This document shows positions 49,874 to 58,100 of a stretch of 64,000 nucleotides of DNA, piece by piece. Each line of letters begins with the position of its first letter. Position 1 is the stretch's first letter. Below the pieces are notes generated by a model. It did not search any database, had not been told where the DNA came from, and saw only the letters and a list, made by a program, of their open reading frames with translations. The DNA comes from a bacterium (GTDB lineage: Bacteria > Sysuimicrobiota > Sysuimicrobiia > Sysuimicrobiales > Segetimicrobiaceae), in NCBI GenBank assembly GCA_035691305.1, contig DASSJF010000077.1, forward strand, positions 1 to 64,000. The letters are read 5' to 3'. The position numbers and the translations under genes were made by a program.

Positions 49874-51372
49874 CGGTCCGCGCGGGCGCCGCGGCCGCCC
49901 GGGATTCGTGGGCCGCGGGATGGCCGCCGGTCTACGACGACGGCTACCTTCCGCCGCCCGACCAGCCGTACTGGTTTCCGGAGCGCGAGACCATGCCGCC
50001 CCAGGCGCGCGAAGGGCTGATCCTCGAGCGCCTTCGCGCGACCGTCCGCTGGGCCTGGGACCGCTCGCCGTTCTACCGGGAGAAGTGGGACGCGGCCGGG
50101 GTGCACCCGGAGCACCTCCGGCGGCTGGAGGACCTGCACCGCTTCCCGGTCGTCACCAAGGCGGAGCTGCGCGCCGAGCAGGCGGCGCACCGGCCGGCCG
50201 GCCGGTATCTCTGCGTCGACCGCGCGGACGTCGCGCGGGTGCACGGCACGTCGGGGACGACCGGCAAGCCGACGATGTTTCTGATCGGGCGCGACGACTG
50301 GCGGCGGATCGCCAACGCCCACGCGCGCATCATGTGGGGCATGGGGCTCCGGCCGTCGGACACGATCTTCATCGCCTCGTTCTTCAGCCTGTACATCGGC
50401 AGCTGGGGCGCGCTCGCCGGCGGCGAACGGCTCCGCGCGACGTGCTTCCCCTTCGGCGCGGGGCAGCCCGGCCAGACCCTGATGGCGGTGCGCTGGCTGC
50501 GCGAGACCCGGCCGTCGGCGTTTTACGGGACGCCGTCCTACGCCCTGCACCTCGCGGAGGTCGCGGGGTCCGAAGGGGTCGACCCGCGCGAGTTCGGCCT
50601 GCGGGTGATGTTCTTCTCGGGCGAGCCGGGGGCCGGCATTCCCGCGACGCGGCGGCGGATCGAGGACCTCTTCGGGGCCGCGTGCGTCGACAGCGGGAGC
50701 ATGGCCGAGATGACGCCGTGGATGAGCAACGGCGAATGCGCCCACCGCGCGGGCATGCACCTCTGGCAGGACATCGTGTACTGCGAAGTGTGCGATCCGC
50801 GGACGCTGGCACCGGTGCCGTACGGCGCGGAGGGCACGCCGGTCTACACGCATCTCGAGCGCACGTCGCAGCCGATGATCCGCCTGCTCTCCGGCGACCT
50901 GACGCGGTGGACCGACGAGCCGTGCCCGTGCGGCCGCACGTATCCGCGCCTGCCGCGGGGCATCTACGGCCGCATCGACGACATGGTCATCATCCGCGGC
51001 GCGAACGTCTATCCGAGCGCGATCGAGGACACGCTGCGGGCCATCGAGGGCTTCGGCGGCGAGTTCCAGATGGTGGTCAGCCGCGAGCGCGCGATGGACG
51101 AGCTGGTCGTCCGCGCGGAGTGCAGCGCGGAGGTCGCGGCGCGCGCGGGCTCGTCGCCCGGCGTGCTCAACTCGCTGCGCGACCGGATGGCGGCGCGCCT
51201 CGCGGCGGTGCTCGGCATCCGGCCGGTCGTACGCTGCGAGCCGCCGGGGACCCTGCCGCGCACGGAGTTCAAGGCGCGGCGCGTGATCGACAACCGCAAG
51301 CTGTACGAAGAGACGCTGGCCGGCGGCGCATCACCGGCCGGCGAGACGCCGCTGAGCCCGGACCGCCGGTGA
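49870..51372 (+). CDS. phenylacetate-CoA-ligase-family acyl-CoA ligase (likely 2-hydroxyacid-CoA ligase)
   Basis: 500 aa AMP-forming adenylate enzyme of the PaaK group. The P-loop-like [20 protein letters not shown] at about residues 127-146, [26 protein letters not shown], and the C-terminal [20 protein letters not shown] hinge are typical. It is inserted in the mutase operon between small subunit and chaperone genes, so it probably activates the mutase substrate acid, for example 2-hydroxyisobutyrate, to its CoA ester. Substrate is inferred only from this context. Confidence 0.86.
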   Translation: MTVRAGAAAARDSWAAGWPPVYDDGYLPPPDQPYWFPERETMPPQAREGLILERLRATVRWAWDRSPFYREKWDAAGVHPEHLRRLEDLHRFPVVTKAELRAEQAAHRPAGRYLCVDRADVARVHGTSGTTGKPTMFLIGRDDWRRIANAHARIMWGMGLRPSDTIFIASFFSLYIGSWGALAGGERLRATCFPFGAGQPGQTLMAVRWLRETRPSAFYGTPSYALHLAEVAGSEGVDPREFGLRVMFFSGEPGAGIPATRRRIEDLFGAACVDSGSMAEMTPWMSNGECAHRAGMHLWQDIVYCEVCDPRTLAPVPYGAEGTPVYTHLERTSQPMIRLLSGDLTRWTDEPCPCGRTYPRLPRGIYGRIDDMVIIRGANVYPSAIEDTLRAIEGFGGEFQMVVSRERAMDELVVRAECSAEVAARAGSSPGVLNSLRDRMAARLAAVLGIRPVVRCEPPGTLPRTEFKARRVIDNRKLYEETLAGGASPAGETPLSPDRR

Positions 51373-52391
51373 CGGGCGATTCGTCCGACGCTCCGGCGCC
51401 CGCTCCCGGAGCGATCGACCCCGGCAATCCGCGCACGCTCGGGCGGCTGATCACCCGGATCGAGAACGACCCGGGGGCCGCGGCGTCGATCGTGGCGAGC
51501 CTGTGGGGCCGGACGGGCCGCGCCCGCCGCATCGGGCTCACCGGCCCGCCGGGCGTCGGCAAGAGCACGCTCGCCGACCATCTCATCGCGTCCGCGCGGC
51601 ACGACGGCCTCCGGGTCGCGGTGATCGGCGTCGACCCGTCGAGCCCGTTTTCGGGCGGCGCGATCCTCGGCGACCGGGTGCGCATGCTGCGGCACAGCGG
51701 CGACGGCGGCGTCTACATCCGCAGCATGGCGGCGCGCGCGCATCTCGGCGGCCTCGCCGCGGCGACGCGCGACGTCGCCTACGTGTTGGAGGCGTTCGCC
51801 TTCGATCTGGTACTCGTGGAAACCGTGGGCGTCGGGCAGAGCGAGGTCGACATCATGGGCCTCGCCGACACGGTCGTCGTCGTGACGGCCCCCGGGCTCG
51901 GCGACGCCGTCCAAACGCTCAAGGCCGGCATCTTGGAAATCGCGGACGTCCTCGTCGTGAACAAGGCGGACCGTCCCGGCGCGCGGGACACCGCGATGCA
52001 GCTGCGGGAGATGCAGCGCCTCGTCCCCCGCCACGAGGCCTGGGACGTGCCGATCGTGGAAACCGCCGCGTCCACCGGCGCGGGCACGGCCGAGTTGTGG
52101 GATGCGATCCGCCGCCACGGCGAACACTTGAATCGATCCGGCGAGCTCGACGCCCGACGCGGCCGGCGCGCCGAGCGCGAGGTGCTCGATCTCGTTGAGA
52201 CCGGGCTCGCGGCGCACGTACGCGCGACCCTCCAGAATCAGGGCGAGCCGGCCGAGATCCTGGCCGAGGCCAAGCGGCGCCACACCGATCCGCACACGGC
52301 GGCGAAGGCGATCCTGGACCGGCTCGTGCCGACGGTTCCGGCGGCCGACCGGCGGCCGGCAACCACGAAATCGAAGCCGGAGCCTCCATGA
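51369..52391 (+). CDS. meaB: MeaB/ArgK-type GTPase chaperone for the B12 mutase
   Basis: 340 aa G3E-type GTPase. P-loop LTGPPGVGKSTLADHLI, then VIGVDPSSPFSGGAILGDRVRM and LVETVGVGQSEVDIMGLAD, and base recognition VVNKADRPGARD. MeaB proteins load and protect adenosylcobalamin in acyl-CoA mutases; the version accompanying 2-hydroxyisobutyryl-CoA mutases is called MeaH. GTG overlaps the ligase stop (GTGA). The last 16 codons overlap dispersed repeat copy D. Confidence 0.92.
   Translation: MTGDSSDAPAPAPGAIDPGNPRTLGRLITRIENDPGAAASIVASLWGRTGRARRIGLTGPPGVGKSTLADHLIASARHDGLRVAVIGVDPSSPFSGGAILGDRVRMLRHSGDGGVYIRSMAARAHLGGLAAATRDVAYVLEAFAFDLVLVETVGVGQSEVDIMGLADTVVVVTAPGLGDAVQTLKAGILEIADVLVVNKADRPGARDTAMQLREMQRLVPRHEAWDVPIVETAASTGAGTAELWDAIRRHGEHLNRSGELDARRGRRAEREVLDLVETGLAAHVRATLQNQGEPAEILAEAKRRHTDPHTAAKAILDRLVPTVPAADRRPATTKSKPEPP
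52338..52384 (-). repeat. dispersed GC-rich repeat, copy D, at a coding-region end
   Basis: On the minus strand CGGCTTCGATTTCGTGGTTG is followed by CCGG and two GGCCGCCGG-type units. The first 24 bases match copy A's second half (about 21 of 24). It lies antisense within the last 16 codons of the meaB gene and changes the tail to VPAADRRPATTKSKPEPP. Confidence 0.5.
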
Positions 52392-53323
52392 CCGGCCCGT
52401 ACCCTGCGGTGGCGCCCGACATCACCGAGGTGGACCTGCTGGAGCGGGGTACCCCGGGAATCACCGCGGGCTACTTCATCGCCGCGCCGCACCCCGCGAT
52501 CATGGATACGGGCGGCGCGCGGAGCGTTCCGGTGTGGCTCGACGCGCTCGCCGCGCTCGGCGTGCGGGCGGCCGACGTCGCCTACCTCATCGCCACCCAC
52601 ATTCATCTCGACCATTCCGGCGGCTTCGGCCAGATGCTGCGGCACACGCCCGACGCGCGCGTCGTCGTCCACCCGCGGGGCGCGCGCCACCTGGCGGACC
52701 CAAGCCGGCTCCTCGCCGGCGCGCGGGCGGTGTTCGGGGACAATCTGGAGGCCTACTTCGGACTGCCCGAGTCCGTCCCGGAATCGCGCCTCCTCGTGGT
52801 CGAAGACGCGGCGACGCTAGATCTCGGCGCCGGCCATGTCTTGCGCTTCATCGACGCGCCGGGACACGCACGACACCAGCACATGATCTTCGACGCCGGG
52901 GCGCGGGCGCTGTTTACCGCGGACGAGCTGGGCGAACATCTCCCCGAAATCGCGGATGACTACGTCATGCTCGATACCGCCCCGAACCAGTTCGATCCGG
53001 AGGCCATGCTGCGCTCGGCCCGGCGACTCCTCGACCTGCGGCCCGCGGCGATCCTTTTCTCGCATTTCGGCCACTATCCGGGGGCCTACGAAACATTGTA
53101 TGCGCGGGTGTCGCACGAGGTGCCGGTCGTCGCGGCGCTCGGGAGGATCGACGGGCGGCTCGCGACGCCGGATGAGGTCACGGCCGCGCTGGTCGCGCAC
53201 GTCCGCGAGGACCTCGCGGAGCGCGGCATCACCTGGACGCCGCGCATCGCGGCGATTCTGCACGACCGCCTCGCCGTCTCCGCGCAGGGCATCGCCGACT
53301 ACGCCCGTCGCAGCGTCGGCTAA
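52388..53323 (+). CDS. metallo-beta-lactamase-fold hydrolase
   Basis: 311 aa. The metal motif LIATHIHLDHSGGFGQML (HxHxDH), FIDAPGHARHQHMIFDAG (third His) and ILFSHFGHYPGAYE complete the binuclear site. The last gene of the mutase operon, with an ATGA overlap onto meaB. Family members include acyl-CoA or lactone hydrolases, so a thioesterase or lactonase step in the same pathway is plausible but unproven. Confidence 0.87.
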   Translation: MTGPYPAVAPDITEVDLLERGTPGITAGYFIAAPHPAIMDTGGARSVPVWLDALAALGVRAADVAYLIATHIHLDHSGGFGQMLRHTPDARVVVHPRGARHLADPSRLLAGARAVFGDNLEAYFGLPESVPESRLLVVEDAATLDLGAGHVLRFIDAPGHARHQHMIFDAGARALFTADELGEHLPEIADDYVMLDTAPNQFDPEAMLRSARRLLDLRPAAILFSHFGHYPGAYETLYARVSHEVPVVAALGRIDGRLATPDEVTAALVAHVREDLAERGITWTPRIAAILHDRLAVSAQGIADYARRSVG

Positions 53324-53387
53324 CGTCGATCGGAACACCGTACCCGTCGACGCGTTTACCGGGCCCCCGGGGGGCGGCGACGCGGAT

Positions 53388-54404
53388 CTAACCGGCTGAA
53401 TCGCCGGCCATCAGCGCCTCGGCGCTCGAAAAGAGCGCCGGCTGACCCCCGGTGTGCCAGAAGACGACGGTCTGATCGCGGCTCCAGCGTCGGCGCCGGA
53501 TCAGGTCGGCCAGGCCGGCCATCGCCTTCCCGGTGTAGACCGGATCGAGCAGGATCCCCTCGCTGCGCGCCGCGGTCTTGATTGCCTTGGTGCCCTCGGC
53601 CGTCGGCTCGCCGTAGGTGCCGCCGTATTCGTCGAGGACGATGACGTCGTTGGGCGCGACGTGCACATCGACGTCGAATCGCTCCGCGAACTCCGCCACG
53701 AGGCCGCTCACCTTCGGCGCGAGGTCTTCCCGCCGGGCCCCGTCGCCGATCCCCACGATCTCCACGCCGCTCTGCGAGAGCGCCGCGCCGATCGCGAGCC
53801 CCGCGTGCGTGCCGCCCGACCCGCTGCAGAACACGACCGAATCGACCGCGATGCCCTGCGCCGTCGTCTGGCCCAGCATCTCGACGAACGCCTGCGCGTA
53901 GGCCGCCGCGCCGAGCGGCGTGGAGGCCCCGCTCGGAATGAAATACGGACGGCGCCCTTTGGTCCGCAGCGCCGCCATCTCTTCCTCGATCACGGCCTCC
54001 GCCGACGCGCGGTCGGTGCCGGGCGTGATCCGGATCCGCGCGCCGAAGAGGTGATCGAGCAGAAAATTGCCCTGCATCATCTCCGGCTCGACGGGCCGCA
54101 GGGCGAGCACGCAGTCCATGCCGCCGACCCGCGCGGCCGCCGCCGTGACGCGGCAGTGGTTCGACTGAATCGCACCCGTGGTCACGAGCGTGTCGAAGCC
54201 GCCCGCGAGCGCCTCGCCGAGATGGTACTCGATCTTGCGCACCTTGTTGCCGCCGAGCGCGAACCCGGTGAGGTCGTCGCGTTTGATGAGCAGGCGAGGC
54301 CCTTCGCCTTCGCCCGCGAGCGCGCGCTCGAGGCGCGGCGCCTCGTGGAGGGGCGTCGGCAGCGCGGCGAGCCGGACTCTGGGAAGACGCGCCACCTGCA
54401 GCAT
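53388..54404 (-). CDS. PLP enzyme, D-cysteine desulfhydrase/ACC deaminase family
   Basis: 338 aa fold-type II PLP enzyme. The PLP Lys is in ALGGNKVRKIEYHLGEAL, and TTGAIQSNHCRVTAAAARVGG and FCSGSGGTHAGLAIG are the family's phosphate and substrate loops. It may release H2S, pyruvate and ammonia from D-cysteine, or deaminate 1-aminocyclopropane-carboxylate; residues alone do not separate these. AGGAGG lies seven bases before the ATG at 54404. Convergent with the mutase operon. Confidence 0.86.
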   Translation of the reverse strand: MLQVARLPRVRLAALPTPLHEAPRLERALAGEGEGPRLLIKRDDLTGFALGGNKVRKIEYHLGEALAGGFDTLVTTGAIQSNHCRVTAAAARVGGMDCVLALRPVEPEMMQGNFLLDHLFGARIRITPGTDRASAEAVIEEEMAALRTKGRRPYFIPSGASTPLGAAAYAQAFVEMLGQTTAQGIAVDSVVFCSGSGGTHAGLAIGAALSQSGVEIVGIGDGARREDLAPKVSGLVAEFAERFDVDVHVAPNDVIVLDEYGGTYGEPTAEGTKAIKTAARSEGILLDPVYTGKAMAGLADLIRRRRWSRDQTVVFWHTGGQPALFSSAEALMAGDSAG

Positions 54405-54457
54405 CTCAGCCTCCTGTGCGGTGCGGCTGCGGCCGCCTGCGGCGGCCTCGAAATGCT

Positions 54458-55501
54458 TCAGATCGGCCAGTACATGCCGGCGATTCGCCGGACCTCGCGC
54501 GCCCGCTCCCGCGCGACCGAGAAGGGCGCCTCGCGCAGCGTCTCCACCGGCTCGCGAAGGCCGGAGGCCACGCCGGTCAATCCCTCGAGCGCGGCGGCCA
54601 CCGAGTAGGAGAGGCCGTCGAGATCGTAGCCGCCTTCGAGGACGGCGGCGACCGGCACCGGGCCGGCCGCCTCGCGCACCATCGCGGCCAGACGCCGGAA
54701 TCCGTCCGCGGTCAGAAGCATGCCGCCGAGCGGATCCGCGTGATGCGCGTCGAAGCCGGCCGAGATCAGCACGAGCCCGGGCGCCACCGCGCGCAGGAGC
54801 GGCAGCACGACTTCCTCCCACAGGTACTCGTAGCCGCCGTCACCGATCCCCGCCGGCAGCGGGATGTTGACCGTGGCGCCCTCCCCCGGGCCTTCGCCCG
54901 TCTCGGTCATCGCGCCCGTCCCGGGGTACCAGTTCTCCTGATGCACCGAGCAGAACACCACGCGCGGGTCGTGGTGGAACGCCTCCTCCGTCCCGTTACC
55001 GTGGTGGACGTCCCAATCGAGAATGAAGACGCGCTCGATGCCCCGCTCTTCGATCGCATACCGGGCGGCGAGCGCGACGTTGTTGAAGAGACAGAAGCCC
55101 ATCCCCGCGCCCGGCCGCGCGTGATGTCCGGGCGGACGCACCAGCGCCATCGCGGCCGGCGCGTCGCCGGCGAGCACCGCGTCGACGGCGCCGAGGGCAC
55201 CGCCGGCCGCCAGCCGGGCGATGCCGTCGGAGGCCGGGCCGACCGCGGTGTCCGGATCGAGGGCGCCGCCGCCGGAGGCGGCAAGACTTCTCACGCGCTC
55301 CACGTACGCGCGGGTATGCACCGACGTGAGCACGTCGTCGCCGATCGGCTCCGGTGTGCGGTGCGGCAGCGCCTCCCACAGCGGCGTCCGGGAGAGCCGC
55401 GCTTCGATCGCCTCAAGGCGCGCGGGGCGCTCCGGGTGGCCGGCCGGTGTAATGTGGCGGCGGTAGTCGGGGTGGACGAGGAGAACGCCGGCGGCGCTCA
55501 C
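54458..55501 (-). CDS. histone deacetylase-like amidohydrolase (class II HDAC/AcuC/HDAH)
   Basis: 347 aa Zn deacetylase. Catalytic RPPGHHARPGAGMGFCLFNN, metal ligands ILDWDVHHGNGTEEAF and SAGFDAHHADPLGG, and the terminal LEGGYDLDGLS are intact. Bacterial members deacetylate polyamines or lysines, including acetyl-CoA synthetase in the AcuC system; a GNAT/acyl-CoA synthetase fusion is encoded 28 kb away. GTG start overlaps the rpe stop (GTGA). Confidence 0.9.
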   Translation of the reverse strand: MSAAGVLLVHPDYRRHITPAGHPERPARLEAIEARLSRTPLWEALPHRTPEPIGDDVLTSVHTRAYVERVRSLAASGGGALDPDTAVGPASDGIARLAAGGALGAVDAVLAGDAPAAMALVRPPGHHARPGAGMGFCLFNNVALAARYAIEERGIERVFILDWDVHHGNGTEEAFHHDPRVVFCSVHQENWYPGTGAMTETGEGPGEGATVNIPLPAGIGDGGYEYLWEEVVLPLLRAVAPGLVLISAGFDAHHADPLGGMLLTADGFRRLAAMVREAAGPVPVAAVLEGGYDLDGLSYSVAAALEGLTGVASGLREPVETLREAPFSVARERAREVRRIAGMYWPI

Positions 55502-56202
55502 GAGCGCCGCGTGGAGCCCGGCGCCGGACGCGACGCCGCGTCGCGGAGCTTCGCGATCGCGGCGGCGACGCCGCCCGGCGCGCCGAACACCGCGGTGCCG
55601 GCGACGAGCACGGTCGCGCCGGCATCGACCACGCGGCCCGCGGTCTCCGGCGTGATGCCGCCGTCGACGGCGATCTCGAACTCGAGGCCGCGCTCGCGGC
55701 GCCACCCCGCGAGCGCGGCCACCTTGGCCGTCATCTCCGGAATGAACGGCTGTCCGCCCGCCCCCGGCTCCACCGTCATGACGAGCACCGAGGATACTTG
55801 GGTCAGCGCCCAGGCGATCTGCTCCGGCGGCGTCGCCGGATTCAGCGCGACCCCCGGACGCATCCCGAGTCCCGCGATCCGCCGCAGCGTGTCGTAGAGA
55901 TGCACCGCGGCCTCGACGTGCACCGTGAGGCTCGCCGCCCCGGCGCGCGCGAACGCCTCGAGGTGGCGCTCCGGCTCCACGACCATGAGGTGCACGTCGG
56001 CCGGCACATCCGCGGCCTTCCGGACCGCGCGCACCGCCGCCGCCCCCATCGAGATCTCCGGCACGAACCGGCCGTCCATCACGTCCACGTGCAGCATCTC
56101 GGCGCCGGCCTGCGCCGCGGCGCGCGCCTCCTCGGCCAGCCGTCCGAAGTCGGCGGCCAGAATCGAGGGGGCGATTTTGACGGCGCCGCGGGAATCGCTC
56201 AG
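55498..56202 (-). CDS. rpe: ribulose-phosphate 3-epimerase
   Basis: 234 aa TIM barrel: VKIAPSILAADFGRLAEEAR, MLHVDVMDGRFVPEISMG, DVHLMVVEPERH, VLVMTVEPGAGGQPFIPEM and AVDGGITPETAGRVVDAGA carry the metal and substrate residues. No in-frame ATG, GTG or TTG lies near the conserved N-terminus. The likely start is CTG at 56202, which overlaps the upstream kinase stop as CTGA and has AGGAGA eight bases upstream, the same geometry as the surrounding GTGA overlaps. Interconverts ribulose-5-P and xylulose-5-P. Confidence 0.9.
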   Translation of the reverse strand: MSDSRGAVKIAPSILAADFGRLAEEARAAAQAGAEMLHVDVMDGRFVPEISMGAAAVRAVRKAADVPADVHLMVVEPERHLEAFARAGAASLTVHVEAAVHLYDTLRRIAGLGMRPGVALNPATPPEQIAWALTQVSSVLVMTVEPGAGGQPFIPEMTAKVAALAGWRRERGLEFEIAVDGGITPETAGRVVDAGATVLVAGTAVFGAPGGVAAAIAKLRDAASRPAPGSTRRS

Positions 56203-58100
56203 GGTCGGATCTCCTGGATCAGCCGGCTGTCGATGTAGACCTGCACGATGGTGTAGCCCACCCCGACGACTTGGCGGTCCACGTTCTCGCCGGGATGATG
56301 CATCCCCTCGTAGGCGGTGTGCACGCCCCGCTGGTCGATCACGACGATCTTGATAAGCTGCTGCGAGGCGCCCTCCGGAATGATGATGTGTAGGTTCGTC
56401 ACCCGCCGGTCGCTCGAGGCGGGCTGCGACGTCGCCGGGCCGCCGGTGACGATCGGCTGCGGCGGCGCGCCGCCGCCTTCCGCCGGACGCACCGCGATCG
56501 TGACGCCGACCGCATCGCCGTGCGCGATCTTCGTCCCGCCCGGCGGCGTCATCCCGATTACCTGGCCCGCCGGCACGTCGTCCCGCGGGGTCTCCGTCAC
56601 GTCGCGGAGCGTCACCCCGAGATCTTGAAGGACGCGCCGCGCGTCGTCCAGCGACTTGCCGACGAGGTCCGGCAGCACGATCGCCTGCTGGCCTTTGCTC
56701 ACCGTGACGTTGACCGGGGTGCCGCGCGCGACCGAGGCGCCCGGCGCCGGGTCCTGGATGATGATAAAGCCCGACGGAACCGTGTCGTCGTACGTCTCGC
56801 GGATCTCCCCGACCGTGAGGCGTGCCTGCTCGATCGAAAAGCGCGTGTCCTCGAGCGAACGCCGGCGCACGTCGGGGACGGTGACCATCTCCGGTCCGAG
56901 GCTCGTCACGAGGCCGACGGCGCGGTTCACCTTCACCGAGGTGCCGGGCGCGGGGTCCTGGCTCACCACCGATCCGGTCGGCAGGGTGGCGTGGTGCACC
57001 TGCTGCACCACCTGGACGTTCAGCCGGCGCTGCCGCGCGATCGACTCCGCCTCCACGAGGCTGCGACCGACGAGGTCCGGCACCGCGACCTCCGGGACAT
57101 TGAGGTAGGCGTTGAGCGCCTGCCAACCCCAGGCCATCCCGCCGAACGTCGCCAGCAGCACGACGGCGGCGATCATCAACGGCACCGAGCGCGGGACGGC
57201 GCGTCGGTCCCGCGCGGCCTTCCGCCGGCCGGCGTTTCGGGTCCGCACGATCGCCGTCGACTCGAGCGCCGAGGTGGCGCGCCAGTGCGCCGTGCGGCCC
57301 CGCAGATCGTCCGCCATGTCCTGCGCCGAGCGGTACCGATGCTCGGGGTCCTTCGCGAGCGCCTTGAGAATGATGCCCTCGAGGTCGCGCCCGAGCCTGG
57401 CGCCGTCGCGGCGCGGCAGCGGCGGCGGCTCGTGCATGTGCCGCAGGGCGATCGCGATCGCCGTATCGGCGTCGAACGGCAGGGTGCCCGTCGCCGCCTC
57501 GTAGAGCACGACGCCGAGCGAGTACAGGTCCGCGCGCCACCCCACGCCGAGTCCGCGCGCCTGCTCCGGCGAGATGTACTGCACCGATCCGAGCACGGTG
57601 CCGGTCTCGGTGATCCCCGTCGCGGCCAGCGCGCGCGCGATGCCGAAATCGGTGACCTTCACGCCGCCGTCGGGCGTCAGGAGGATGTTCTGCGGCTTGA
57701 TGTCGCGGTGAACGATGCCCGTCTTGTGCGCGTACTCGAGGACTTCGCACACGGCGGCGCCGATGGCGCGGACGCGCGCCTCGTCGAGCGGCCCCGCCCG
57801 CCGCAGATGGGTCTTGAGGTCTTCGCCGTCGACGTACTCCATGACGATGAAGTGGACGTCACCGTCCCGGCCGTGATCGAAGATCCGGACGATGTCCGGG
57901 TGCGACAGCCCGGCCGCGGCCTCCGCCTCGCGCTCGAAGCGCGCGACGAACTCGGCGTTGTGCGCGTACTGGTCGCGCAGGATCTTGATCGCGACGAGCG
58001 TACCGTCGTCGAGGCGGCGCCCGCGGTAGACGTGGGCCATGCCGCCTTCGGCGATCAGCCCGAGGACTTCGTACCGGCCGCCCAGCCGGCGCTCCGTCAC
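56199..58100 (-). CDS. Ser/Thr protein kinase with PASTA domains (PknB/PrkC type)
   Basis: 633 aa. Cytoplasmic kinase domain (about 8-270): GGRYEVLGLIAEGGMAHVYRGR, VAIKIL, HRDIKPQNILL, KVTDFGIA, GSVQYISPEQARG. A juxtamembrane basic linker, one transmembrane helix (VPLMIAAVVLLATFGGMAW, about 330-348) and three PASTA repeats starting at VPDLVGRSLVEAES, VPDVRRRSLEDTR and LPDLVGKSLDDAR. The PASTA domains sense peptidoglycan. GTG overlaps the PBP stop (GTGA), and the cognate PP2C phosphatase is three genes upstream. Confidence 0.94.
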   Translation of the reverse strand: MTERRLGGRYEVLGLIAEGGMAHVYRGRRLDDGTLVAIKILRDQYAHNAEFVARFEREAEAAAGLSHPDIVRIFDHGRDGDVHFIVMEYVDGEDLKTHLRRAGPLDEARVRAIGAAVCEVLEYAHKTGIVHRDIKPQNILLTPDGGVKVTDFGIARALAATGITETGTVLGSVQYISPEQARGLGVGWRADLYSLGVVLYEAATGTLPFDADTAIAIALRHMHEPPPLPRRDGARLGRDLEGIILKALAKDPEHRYRSAQDMADDLRGRTAHWRATSALESTAIVRTRNAGRRKAARDRRAVPRSVPLMIAAVVLLATFGGMAWGWQALNAYLNVPEVAVPDLVGRSLVEAESIARQRRLNVQVVQQVHHATLPTGSVVSQDPAPGTSVKVNRAVGLVTSLGPEMVTVPDVRRRSLEDTRFSIEQARLTVGEIRETYDDTVPSGFIIIQDPAPGASVARGTPVNVTVSKGQQAIVLPDLVGKSLDDARRVLQDLGVTLRDVTETPRDDVPAGQVIGMTPPGGTKIAHGDAVGVTIAVRPAEGGGAPPQPIVTGGPATSQPASSDRRVTNLHIIIPEGASQQLIKIVVIDQRGVHTAYEGMHHPGENVDRQVVGVGYTIVQVYIDSRLIQEIRP

